Assembly: GCA_017849395.1 (NCBI GenBank)
Contig: JAFIHO010000052.1
Coordinates: 1 to 9,355, forward strand
DNA from: Hyphomicrobiales bacterium
GTDB lineage: Bacteria; Pseudomonadota; Alphaproteobacteria; Micropepsales; Micropepsaceae
Length of the DNA: 9,355 nucleotides
Direction: 5' to 3'
This document shows, piece by piece, positions 1 to 7,235 of this stretch. The notes under the pieces are model-generated. The model was not told where the DNA came from. It searched no databases and worked only from the letters and a program-made list of their open reading frames with translations. Numbering within the stretch: position 1 is the stretch's first letter; each line of letters starts with the position of its first letter. The position numbers were made by a program, and so were the translations under genes.

Positions 1-2099
1 ATTGGAGCATCGACGCCGATCTGGCGGCCAAGGCGGGCAATTTCAACGCACGCCTGATCCAGCTGGACGGCAAGCGGCTGGAAAAACTGTCGCTGGGCAA
101 CCAAGGCGATGCCGACCGCGCGGTGGCGGCGATCAAGGCGCAAAGTTTTTCGGTCGGCAGCGTCGAGGCCAAGCCGGTCAAGCGCAACCCCTCCCCGCCT
201 TTCATCACTTCGACCCTGCAGCAGGAAGCATCGCGCAAGCTGGGCTTCTCGGCCAAGCGCACCATGCAGGTGGCGCAGAGCCTTTATGAAGGCGAGGATA
301 TTGGCGGCGAGACGGTCGGCCTCATCACCTATATGCGGACCGACGGCGTCACCATGGCGGGCGAAGCCATCGCGGAAGCACGCGACACCATCGGCAAGAA
401 ATATGGCGCGCGCTATGTGCCTTCCGCCGCGCGCGTCTATGTCAGCAAGGCCAAGAACGCGCAAGAAGCGCATGAGGCGATCCGGCCCACCAGCTTTGCC
501 CGGACCCCGGAAGAAGTGGCGAGATATGTCGGCGCGGATGACGCGCGGCTGTATGAATTGATCTGGAAACGCGCTATCGCCAGCCAGATGGAAAGCGCCG
601 AACAGGAGCGCACCACGGTCGATGTCGTGTCGGCGGACAAGCAGATCACCCTGCGCGCCACGGGCACGGTGACGTTGTTTGACGGGTTCCTGACTCTCTA
701 TCAAGAGGGCCAGGACGATGCGTCCGATGAAGATGGCGCGAAACTGCCGAAAGTGGCGGTGGGGGATTCCGCCGCGGTCGAGAAAGTCTCGCCGGAACAG
801 CATTTCACCGAACCGCCGCCGCGCTATTCCGAAGCCAGCCTGGTGCGCAAGATGGAAGAGCTGGGTATAGGCCGGCCATCGACCTATGCCTCGATCCTGT
901 CGACCCTGCGCGACCGCGCCTATGTGAAGATGGACCGCAACCGCTTCATCCCCGAGGACAAGGGGCGGCTGGTCACGACCTTCCTGGCCAGTTTCTTCAA
1001 GCGTTATGTGGAATATGATTTCACCGCGGACCTTGAAGAGAAGCTGGACGAGGTTTCGGCGGGCGATCTGAACTGGAAACAGTTGCTGCGCGATTTCTGG
1101 AAGGATTTTTCGGCCGCGGTTGGCGAGACCAAGGATCTGAAGATTTCCCAGGTCATCGACGAACTGGATTCGGTGCTGGGGCCGCACATCTTTCCCGAGG
1201 TAGGCGACGGCACCGATCCGCGCAAATGCCCGGCCTGTGCCGATGGGCGGCTGAATTTGAAGCTGGGCCGGTTCGGCGCGTTCGTCGGCTGCACCAATTA
1301 TCCAGAATGCAAATTCACCCGCCAGATCGGCGCCAAGCCGGGCGAAGGCGATGCCGGGCCGATGGAGCTGGGCGTTTTTCCGGGTACGGAGGAAAAAGTC
1401 ACCCTGCGTTCGGGGCGCTTCGGACCTTATGTCCAGCTCGGCGAAGGCGACAAGCCGAAGCGGTCAGGCATTCCCAAGGGCACCGACAAGAGCGATGTGA
1501 CACTTGAGCTGGCGGTAAAACTGCTATCGCTGCCGCGCGAAGTCGGACTGCATCCCGAGGATCACAAGCCGGTGATGGCGAATTTCGGACGGTTTGGGCC
1601 CTATGTGGCCCATGCGGGCGTGTATGCCTCGCTGGAATCGCCGGAAGACGTGTTCGATATCGGTCTCAATCACGCCGTCACGCTGCTGGCCGAAAAGAAG
1701 GCCAAGGGCGGCGGACGGCGCGGCGCGGAAACCTTGAAGGATCTGGGCGCGGATCCGGCAGGCAAGCCGATCAAGGTGCTGAAGGGCCGCTATGGCCCCT
1801 ATGTCAGCGATGGCGAGACCAATGCCACCTTGCCCGAGGATACCGATCCGCAGACCGTCACCATGGAACAGGCGCTGGCATTGATCGCCGAGCGTGCGGC
1901 CAAGGGCGGCAAGAAGAAAAAGAAAGCTGCGAAAGTCACGAAAGAAAAGAAGACAAAGGCTGACAAGCCCAAGGCCGCGAAGGCCAATGGCGCGACGGCG
2001 GAGAAGAAATCCGCCAAGCCCGCCAAGAAAACGACAACCAAGAAGAAAGCAGCGCCGAAAAAGAAACCGGCCAAAAGCCCGGCGCTGGCAAGCGAATAG
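1..2099 (+). CDS. topA: DNA topoisomerase I (type IA), 5' end missing
   Basis: Type IA topoisomerase, which relaxes negative supercoils by cutting one strand through a 5'-phosphotyrosine link. The frame is open from base 3, giving 698 visible residues; the N-terminal Toprim domain (roughly 150 residues by comparison with the family) lies before the window. The catalytic tyrosine is in GLITYMRTDG (TAT at 330-332), followed by HEAIRPT (471-491) and GIGRPSTYAS (about 864-893), all family hallmarks. A four-cysteine zinc motif (Cys codons at 1227, 1236, 1290, 1308; C-x2-C-x17-C-x5-C) is followed by C-terminal DNA-binding repeats carrying GR[FY]GPYV at 1413-1433, 1587-1607 and 1785-1805, with a related GRFGAFV at 1266-1286. 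The last 67 residues are a lysine/alanine-rich tail (26 lysines), probably disordered and DNA-binding. It ends with TAG, three bases before rnr. The identification is secure; only the true start is out of sight. Confidence 0.97.
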   Translation, partial: WSIDADLAAKAGNFNARLIQLDGKRLEKLSLGNQGDADRAVAAIKAQSFSVGSVEAKPVKRNPSPPFITSTLQQEASRKLGFSAKRTMQVAQSLYEGEDIGGETVGLITYMRTDGVTMAGEAIAEARDTIGKKYGARYVPSAARVYVSKAKNAQEAHEAIRPTSFARTPEEVARYVGADDARLYELIWKRAIASQMESAEQERTTVDVVSADKQITLRATGTVTLFDGFLTLYQEGQDDASDEDGAKLPKVAVGDSAAVEKVSPEQHFTEPPPRYSEASLVRKMEELGIGRPSTYASILSTLRDRAYVKMDRNRFIPEDKGRLVTTFLASFFKRYVEYDFTADLEEKLDEVSAGDLNWKQLLRDFWKDFSAAVGETKDLKISQVIDELDSVLGPHIFPEVGDGTDPRKCPACADGRLNLKLGRFGAFVGCTNYPECKFTRQIGAKPGEGDAGPMELGVFPGTEEKVTLRSGRFGPYVQLGEGDKPKRSGIPKGTDKSDVTLELAVKLLSLPREVGLHPEDHKPVMANFGRFGPYVAHAGVYASLESPEDVFDIGLNHAVTLLAEKKAKGGGRRGAETLKDLGADPAGKPIKVLKGRYGPYVSDGETNATLPEDTDPQTVTMEQALALIAERAAKGGKKKKKAAKVTKEKKTKADKPKAAKANGATAEKKSAKPAKKTTTKKKAAPKKKPAKSPALASE

Positions 2100-2102
2100 A
2101 AA

Positions 2103-4340
2103 TTGAAAGAGACGAAGAAAAAAAAGAACGCGCACGCCCCTGACAAGGCGCGCGTGCTGGAACTGCTTTCCGAAAATCCCGGCGCAACCAAGCGCGACCT
2201 GGCCAAGAAGCTGGGATTGAAGGGATCGGACCGGATCGGCCTGAAGCGCGCGCTGCGCGAACTGGAGGCCGATGGCGCCATCGAAGGACGCCAGAAGCGC
2301 GGCCTGACCAAGCGTGGCGAATTGCCGGAAATCGGCGTCATCGAAGTGACAGGCGTGGACGCGGATGGCGAGTTGCTGGCGCGACCGTTGGACTGGCAAT
2401 CGAATGAGGAGGCGCCACTCATCTATGTGATGCCGCCCAAGGATGGCGGCGCACCCGGATCGGGCGCGCGGCTGCTGGCGCATCTGGAGCGGCGCGGCGA
2501 AGCCTATGAGGCGCGCATCATCCGCCGCCTGGACAGCGAGACGCCCTCGCGCATTCTGGGCGTGGTGCGCGTGCATCCGAAAGGCGCTCGGCTGGAGCCG
2601 ATAGACAAGAAGGCACGCACCGAATACGCCATCGACCAGCGCGACCTCAATGATGCGAAGAACAATGAGCTGGTGGCCACCGAGCCGCAGGCCGGCCGCA
2701 TCGCCGGTTTCGCGCGGGTGAAGGTGGTGGAGCGCATCGGGAGCATGGATTCCCCGCGCACCATCAGCCTGATCGCGATTCACGATCATGGGATACCGAC
2801 CGAGTTTCCCAGCGCGGTGATCGAACAGGCGAAAGCCGCGCAGCCAGTGGACCCGCGTGGACGCACTGACTTCCGCGCCGTGCCGCTGATCACCATCGAC
2901 CCCGCCGATGCCCGCGACCATGATGATGCGGTATGGGCGGGGCCGGATGACGATCCGGGCAATTCGGGCGGGCATGTGGTGCTGGTCGCCATCGCCGATG
3001 TGGCGCATTACGTGACGACCGGATCGGCGCTGGATCGCGAGGCGCTCAATCGCGGCAATAGCTGCTATTTCCCCGATCGCGTCGTACCGATGCTGCCGGA
3101 GGAATTGTCGGCCGATCTGTGTTCGCTGCGCGAAGGCGTGGACCGCGCCTGCCTGGTGGCGCGCATGGTGTTCGACAGCCATGGCCGCAAGAAATCGCAT
3201 CGCTTCCTGCGCGGGATCATGCGGTCCGCGGCAAGGCTGACCTACCAGCAGGCGCAACGTGCGTTCGACGGCAATCCCGACGCCGATCTTTCGCCCATCG
3301 CGCGGCAGACGCTGGCGCAGCTTTGGGAGGCGTACAAGTCGCTGACCGTGGAGCGCGGCAAGCGCGATCCCCTGGACCTGGACCTGCCGGAACGGCGCAT
3401 CGTGCTGGGCGCAGATGGGCATGTCGCCTCCATCGCCTATCGCGAGCGGCTGGAATCCATGAAACTGATCGAGGAGTTCATGGTGCTGGCCAATGTCGCG
3501 GCGGCGGAAGCGCTGGAGAAAGCCAAGACGCCGCTGATCTATCGCGTGCACGACCAGCCCAGCCGCGAGAAACTGTTCGCCTTTTCGGATTTCCTCCGTA
3601 CCCTGAACATCAACTTCGCCAAGGGACAGGTGGTGAAGCCCGGCATCTTCAACCGCATCCTGGCGGGGGCGAAGGGCACGCCGAACGAGAAGGTGATGAA
3701 CGACATCGTTCTGCGGTCCCAGGCGCAGGCGATTTATGATCCCGCCAATATCGGGCATTTCGGACTGAACCTGGCCCGCTATGCGCATTTCACCTCTCCC
3801 ATCCGGCGCTATGCGGACCTGATCGTGCACCGCGCGCTGATCCGGGCCTTCAATCTGGGCGAGGACGGATTGACCGACCGCGAGATCGGAACCCTGGCGC
3901 AGACCGCCGAGCACATCACCATGACCGAGCGGCGCGCCATGGCAGCGGAACGCGATTCCACCGACCGTTACGTCGCCGCCTTCATGGAAGATCGCGTCGG
4001 CGAGGTGTTCGAGGCCCGCGTCAGCGGCGTGACCCGCTTCGGCCTGTTCGTGCGGCTGGCGGAGTCGGGCGCGGACGGACTGGTACCCATCCGGGCGCTG
4101 GGCGCGGATTTCTTCCGTCATGACGAACGCAAGCAGACCCTTACCGGTGAGCGCACCCATGTCACCTTCACCATGGGCGACCTCATCAAGGTCAAGCTGA
4201 TGGAGGCCGCGCCGGTTACGGGCGGGCTCAGATTCGAACTGGCGGAGGGTGGCAAGGCGGGGCGACGGGGTGACAAGCCCAAAGGCCCCGGACCCGGAAA
4301 ACGCGCCGGAAAGGCACGTTTCAAGGCGAAAAAGCGCTGA
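2103..4340 (+). CDS. rnr: Ribonuclease R (RNase II/RNB family 3'-5' exoribonuclease)
   Basis: Processive 3'-5' exoribonuclease that degrades structured RNA and acts in RNA quality control. The 745 aa are close to the usual RNase R size. Order: lysine-rich start, winged-helix-like domain (about 12-75, with KRDLAKKLGL), cold-shock-like OB region (about 76-240), RNB catalytic domain (about 255-590), S1 domain (about 630-710), basic tail (716-745). The RNB metal site is intact in TIDPADARDHDDAV: Asp266, 272, 274 and 275 correspond to E. coli Asp272, 278, 280 and 281. FTSPIRRYADLIVHR (563-577) is the second hallmark. The S1 domain shows FEARVSGVTRFGLFVRL. The start chosen is TTG at 2103, in the same frame as topA and separated from its TAG by one AAA codon. 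No good Shine-Dalgarno precedes it, so reinitiation after topA is likely. GTG at 2154 has an AAGG upstream but would remove the first helix of the N-terminal domain. Function is secure; the start is less so. Confidence 0.95.
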   Translation: MKETKKKKNAHAPDKARVLELLSENPGATKRDLAKKLGLKGSDRIGLKRALRELEADGAIEGRQKRGLTKRGELPEIGVIEVTGVDADGELLARPLDWQSNEEAPLIYVMPPKDGGAPGSGARLLAHLERRGEAYEARIIRRLDSETPSRILGVVRVHPKGARLEPIDKKARTEYAIDQRDLNDAKNNELVATEPQAGRIAGFARVKVVERIGSMDSPRTISLIAIHDHGIPTEFPSAVIEQAKAAQPVDPRGRTDFRAVPLITIDPADARDHDDAVWAGPDDDPGNSGGHVVLVAIADVAHYVTTGSALDREALNRGNSCYFPDRVVPMLPEELSADLCSLREGVDRACLVARMVFDSHGRKKSHRFLRGIMRSAARLTYQQAQRAFDGNPDADLSPIARQTLAQLWEAYKSLTVERGKRDPLDLDLPERRIVLGADGHVASIAYRERLESMKLIEEFMVLANVAAAEALEKAKTPLIYRVHDQPSREKLFAFSDFLRTLNINFAKGQVVKPGIFNRILAGAKGTPNEKVMNDIVLRSQAQAIYDPANIGHFGLNLARYAHFTSPIRRYADLIVHRALIRAFNLGEDGLTDREIGTLAQTAEHITMTERRAMAAERDSTDRYVAAFMEDRVGEVFEARVSGVTRFGLFVRLAESGADGLVPIRALGADFFRHDERKQTLTGERTHVTFTMGDLIKVKLMEAAPVTGGLRFELAEGGKAGRRGDKPKGPGPGKRAGKARFKAKKR

Positions 4341-4351
4341 AAATCCAATAT

Positions 4352-4385
4352 CTTGCCCTACCCGCCTTGACAGGGCGGGTACAAG
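4352..4385 (+). terminator. Hairpin after rnr, possible terminator or 3' end protector
   Basis: TACCCGCC (4359-4366) pairs perfectly with GGCGGGTA (4374-4381) around a 7-base loop, and CTTG (4352-4355) pairs with CAAG (4382-4385) beyond a CCC bulge, for 12 base pairs in total. It starts 11 bases after the rnr stop. No T-run follows, so it is not a classical intrinsic terminator. It could slow polymerase, protect the rnr mRNA 3' end, or be a by-product of the promoter that its loop contains. Confidence 0.4.
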
Positions 4386-4395
4386 ACGGCATCAG
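4367..4395 (+). promoter_or_regulatory. Putative housekeeping sigma promoter for rpmG
   Basis: A perfect -35 hexamer TTGACA lies at 4367-4372. With a 17-base spacer the -10 would be CATCAG (4390-4395, three of six consensus matches; weak -10 boxes are common in alphaproteobacteria). Transcription would start near 4402, giving a leader of about 29 bases that carries the GGAG of rpmG. Inference from sequence only. Confidence 0.4.
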
Positions 4396-4420
4396 ACGCG
4401 CCGCGATTTGCTTTTCTTCC

Positions 4421-4424
4421 GGAG
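4421..4424 (+). promoter_or_regulatory. Ribosome binding site of rpmG
   Basis: GGAG with a 6-base spacer to the ATG at 4431. It fixes the rpmG start and contrasts with rnr, glpD and the AGPS-like gene, none of which has a clear Shine-Dalgarno. Confidence 0.75.
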
Positions 4425-4430
4425 TGTCCC

Positions 4431-4598
4431 ATGGCGAAGCCAACCACTGCCAAGATCCGCCTCAACAGCGAGGGCGGCACCGGCTTCTTCTATGTGACCA
4501 AGAAGAACACCCGCACCATGACCGAGAAATTCTCGATCAAGAAGTACGACCCGGTGCTGCGCAAGCATGTCGAGTTCAAGGAAGGCAAGATCAAGTAA
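4431..4598 (+). CDS. rpmG: 50S ribosomal protein L33
   Basis: A short gene of 55 codons plus TAA encoding ribosomal protein L33 of the large subunit, which sits near the tRNA exit site. The product begins MAKPTTAKIRLNSEGGTG and continues with FFYVTKKNTRTMTEKFSIKKYDP, then ends in LRKHVEFKEGKIK. This is the typical proteobacterial L33 pattern and length. It contains no cysteines, so it is the zinc-independent form; a zinc-binding paralogue, if any, must be elsewhere. It has a good GGAG ribosome binding site and its own likely promoter. Its position just downstream of topA-rnr is the common alphaproteobacterial arrangement (recalled, not checked). Confidence 0.96.
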   Translation: MAKPTTAKIRLNSEGGTGFFYVTKKNTRTMTEKFSIKKYDPVLRKHVEFKEGKIK

Positions 4599-4615
4599 GC
4601 GGCTGCCTTCCGCTT
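4597..4615 (+). terminator. Weak hairpin at the end of rpmG
   Basis: AAGCGG (4597-4602, overlapping the TAA stop) is the exact reverse complement of CCGCTT (4610-4615), with a 7-base loop. Only a short pyrimidine-rich stretch follows (CCCATTCTT), so termination would be weak. It is listed because it is the only candidate stop signal between rpmG and glpD. Confidence 0.25.
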
Positions 4616-4622
4616 CCCATTC

Positions 4623-4657
4623 TTGACTTGAATCTCCGTCCGCCGATGCTGCGGTCA
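4623..4657 (+). promoter_or_regulatory. Putative promoter of glpD with start point at the ATG
   Basis: TTGACT (4623-4628, five of six matches to the -35 consensus), a 16-base spacer, then GATGCT (4645-4650, matching A2, T3 and T6 of TATAAT). The expected start point, about 7 bases after the -10, is the A of the glpD ATG at 4657. No Shine-Dalgarno lies between, which fits a leaderless transcript. Confidence 0.4.
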
Positions 4658-6258
4658 TGCAGCGCGCGTTGACTCGTTTATCGTCCGAGCAGTTCGACAT
4701 ATTGATCGTGGGCGGTGGCGCGACCGGCGCATTCACCGCGCGCGACTGCGCGATGCGCGGTCTGAAGGTGGCGCTGGTCGAAGCGCGGGATTTTGCGGGC
4801 GCGACGTCGGCGCACAATTCCAAGCTGGCGCATGGCGGACTGCGTTATCTGCGCAACCTGGAATTTTCGCTGGTGCGCGAAAGCCTGCGTGAGCGCCGCA
4901 CCTTGCAGCGCATCGCGCCGCATCTGCTGCGGCCCCTGCCCTTCCTGTTGCCGGTCACAAGTTACGGCGAGCAGATGGAACTGGCGGCGGGGCTGACCCT
5001 GTATGACCTTCTGTCCTTCGACCGCAGGCTGGACGATCCGGCACAGGCGATGCCGCGCCATCACTGGATCGGACGTGAAGCAGCGCTGGAACGCGAGCCG
5101 GTTCTGGATGCGCCTGGCTTTCGCGGCGCGTTCGAATATCACGATGCGCAGATGTACATGCCCGAACGCATCGCGCTGGAATGCCTGATCGATGCGGATG
5201 CGCAGGGCGCGGCGATCGCGAACTATGTGGCGGCGACACGCCTGCTGATGCAGGGTGGCACGGTCGCAGGCTGTGCCGTGGAAGATGCGATGACCGGGGC
5301 GCACTTCGATATCCGCGCCCAGTTGGTGCTGCTGGCGGCGGGGCCGTGGGCCGATCTGTTGCTGGAACAGGCCAGCGGCAAGACGGCGGCGCACAAGCTG
5401 ATCCGCTCAAAGGGCATTCACCTGCTGGTGCCGGAGATGAGCAAGGCGGCGCTGACGGTCGAGGCGGGTAGCGGCCACTTCTTCGTGCTGCCCTGGCGCG
5501 GCCATACCTTGCTGGGCACGACCGACACGGCCTTTGACGGCGATCCGGCTTCGGTCGCGGTGACGGAAGGCGATATCGAAGAGTTTCTTGCCACCATCAA
5601 CCGGTATCTGCCTGCGGCGCAGCTGGCGCGCGATGCGGTCCGGTTCTTTTATGCGGGTCTGAGGCCGCTGGTGTCGGACGGATCGAAAGAGACCTATGGC
5701 GTCAGCCGCCGGGCCGAGCTGGTCGATCATGGGGACGAAGGCCTGCCGGGGCTGTTCTCGGCGCTGGGTGGAAAATGGACCACCTCGCGCCATCTGGCGG
5801 AGAAGATTACCGATGCGCTGATGGCGCGGCTGGGGCGCAAGGCGGTGCGCTGCGCCACCGCCACCACGCCCCTGCCCGGCGGGCGCTTCGATCATTTCGA
5901 GCCGATGGTGGCCGGGTTCCGCAAGACCTGGCCCGGTATCGCTTCGGTACGCCATCTGTCCCACATGTTCGGTGCCCGGTTGCCGCTGGTGCTGAAAGGC
6001 GCGAAGGTCGCCGACCTGATGGCCCTGGGTGAAAGCGGCGATACCGCCGCCCAGATCACCCATGCGGTGCGCGAGGAGATGGCGTTGACCCTGGAGGATG
6101 TCGTGATGCGGCGCACGTCGCTGGGCCAGTTCGGACGGCCCGACGCCGCGATGCTGGACAGCGCCGCGTCCATCACCGGGGACCTGCTGGGATGGAGCGC
6201 CGAAGAGACGCAAAGACAGATCGACGGACTGGACCGTCTCTACCGGGTCGCGGCATGA
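4657..6258 (+). CDS. glpD: FAD-dependent glycerol-3-phosphate dehydrogenase
   Basis: Oxidises sn-glycerol 3-phosphate to dihydroxyacetone phosphate at the membrane and passes electrons to the quinone pool. The 533 aa compare with about 500 for E. coli GlpD. The N-terminal FAD fold has ILIVGGGATG (residues 15-24), a ribose-binding Glu42 at the end of strand two, and the family signature SKLAHGGLRYL (55-65). Further conserved blocks are LLAAGPWADLL, SKGIHLLVPEM, LPWRGHTLLGTTDT, FFYAGLRPLV and SALGGKWTTSRHLAEKITDAL. The last 130 or so residues form the usual alpha-helical DAO C-terminal domain (LTLEDVVMRRTSLGQ). The start is the ATG at 4657, the first in frame, with no ribosome binding site and a promoter placed for leaderless transcription. 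Its stop overlaps the lipid kinase start as ATGA, so the two are probably translationally coupled. No glycerol kinase or glpF is visible, so the context points to lipid metabolism more than glycerol uptake. Confidence 0.95.
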   Translation: MQRALTRLSSEQFDILIVGGGATGAFTARDCAMRGLKVALVEARDFAGATSAHNSKLAHGGLRYLRNLEFSLVRESLRERRTLQRIAPHLLRPLPFLLPVTSYGEQMELAAGLTLYDLLSFDRRLDDPAQAMPRHHWIGREAALEREPVLDAPGFRGAFEYHDAQMYMPERIALECLIDADAQGAAIANYVAATRLLMQGGTVAGCAVEDAMTGAHFDIRAQLVLLAAGPWADLLLEQASGKTAAHKLIRSKGIHLLVPEMSKAALTVEAGSGHFFVLPWRGHTLLGTTDTAFDGDPASVAVTEGDIEEFLATINRYLPAAQLARDAVRFFYAGLRPLVSDGSKETYGVSRRAELVDHGDEGLPGLFSALGGKWTTSRHLAEKITDALMARLGRKAVRCATATTPLPGGRFDHFEPMVAGFRKTWPGIASVRHLSHMFGARLPLVLKGAKVADLMALGESGDTAAQITHAVREEMALTLEDVVMRRTSLGQFGRPDAAMLDSAASITGDLLGWSAEETQRQIDGLDRLYRVAA

Positions 6259-7208
6259 CGGCGTTCGTGGTCGTCAATCCGCATGCGGGCGCAGGACGGA
6301 CACGCCGCCAATGGCCGAAAATCGAAGACGCCCTGGACAGCATCTTTCCGCTGATGACGGTGACCGCGACCAGTGGTCCGGGTCAGACCGCGCGGCTGGT
6401 GCGCGACGCGCTGCGCGAGGGTCATCTGGACATCATCGCGGTAGGCGGCGACGGCACCATCAACGAGGCCGTCAATGGATTCTTCGACCGGGGCGCGCAG
6501 GTGTCGCCCGATGCCGTTTTCAGCTTCGTCTCCACCGGATCGGGCGGTGATTTTCGCCGCAACTTCGGCATCGAGGAGGGATGGGAGGCCGGCATCGCGC
6601 ATCTGAAGCAGGCGCGCATCCGCAAGCTGGATGTCGGCCGCGTTTCCTGCCTGACGCCGGAAGGCGAGCCGATGGTTCGCTATTTCATCAACATCGCGTC
6701 CTTTGGCATATCGGGCCATATCGCGCGGCGGGTGAACCGCGCCCGCATCGCCAAATTCTTCGGCGGCGGATTTGCCTTCGGCCTGCACAGCGCCATCGCG
6801 CTGCTGGGCTGGCGCGAATGCCGGGTGCGGCTGATGGCGCCCGAGATCAACGGCCAGAAAAGCACCTATGACGAGATTGCCGGTATCTCCACCGTTGCGG
6901 TGGCGAACGGACAGTATTTCGGCGGCGGCATGCGGGTTGCGCCGGATGCCCAGGCCAATGACGGTTTGTTCGACCTGGTCATCATGGGCGGCACCCACAA
7001 GGGACGGCTGTTAAGGAATATGCGCGCGATCCATGCCGGGGCGCATCTGGACAATCCGGCTGTGCGGGTGGTGCGCGCGGGCCGCCTGACCGCCGCGCCC
7101 ACCGTCGACACCAGCGGCCCGGTTCCCGTAGAGACGGACGGTGAAAGCGCGGGTGTCCTTCCAGCTACTTTCGATATCCTCCACAACGCCATCAATGTGC
7201 GGGTCTGA
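6255..7208 (+). CDS. Diacylglycerol/lipid kinase family protein (DAGK catalytic domain)
   Basis: A 317-aa soluble lipid kinase of the DAGK/YegS/sphingosine kinase fold, expected to phosphorylate a lipid hydroxyl such as that of diacylglycerol using ATP. It begins FVVVNPHAGAG (residues 4-14), then has the nucleotide-binding VGGDGTINEAVNG (63-75), GSGGDFRRNFG (95-105) where many relatives have GTGND, the two-domain core with NIASFGISGHIARRV (146-160), and VANGQYFGGGMRVAP with NDGLFDLVIM (216-244), which are C-terminal domain hallmarks. VETDGESAG (292-300) matches the usual D-G-E near the end. The ATG at 6255 was chosen because it overlaps the glpD TGA (ATGA) and gives the expected N-terminus; the frame stays open upstream inside glpD but that adds a non-conserved stretch. 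The exact substrate cannot be read from sequence. An alkyl-acylglycerol is possible given the AGPS-like neighbour. Confidence 0.88.
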   Translation: MTAFVVVNPHAGAGRTRRQWPKIEDALDSIFPLMTVTATSGPGQTARLVRDALREGHLDIIAVGGDGTINEAVNGFFDRGAQVSPDAVFSFVSTGSGGDFRRNFGIEEGWEAGIAHLKQARIRKLDVGRVSCLTPEGEPMVRYFINIASFGISGHIARRVNRARIAKFFGGGFAFGLHSAIALLGWRECRVRLMAPEINGQKSTYDEIAGISTVAVANGQYFGGGMRVAPDAQANDGLFDLVIMGGTHKGRLLRNMRAIHAGAHLDNPAVRVVRAGRLTAAPTVDTSGPVPVETDGESAGVLPATFDILHNAINVRV

Positions 7209-7235
7209 CATTTCCAACCGATTGTACGTTTCAGC

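Noticed and set aside
1908..2096. A-rich AAG/AAA repeats at the end of topA as a tandem repeat or regulatory tract
   Set aside because: The pattern is explained by lysine codons of the basic C-terminal tail common in topoisomerase I of this group.
1524..4160. An 878-codon open frame on the minus strand across topA and rnr
   Set aside because: It lies antisense to two securely identified genes. Its product has no recognisable domain and is rich in Arg, His and Gln, as expected from the antisense of high-GC coding DNA.
5407..6213. Long minus-strand frame inside glpD (and similar ones at 6240-6998, 7011-7961 and 7989-8792)
   Set aside because: All are antisense shadows of glpD, the kinase and the AGPS-like gene, which show intact family motifs on the plus strand.
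6192..6254. Upstream extension of the lipid kinase from ATG 6192
   Set aside because: It would overlap glpD by 67 bases and add an Arg-rich stretch before a kinase N-terminus that already begins properly at ATG 6255.
7205..7230. Promoter for the AGPS-like gene (CTGACA at 7205 and TACGTT at 7225)
   Set aside because: The spacer is only 14 bases and no better -10 is present, so co-transcription with glpD and the kinase is the simpler reading.
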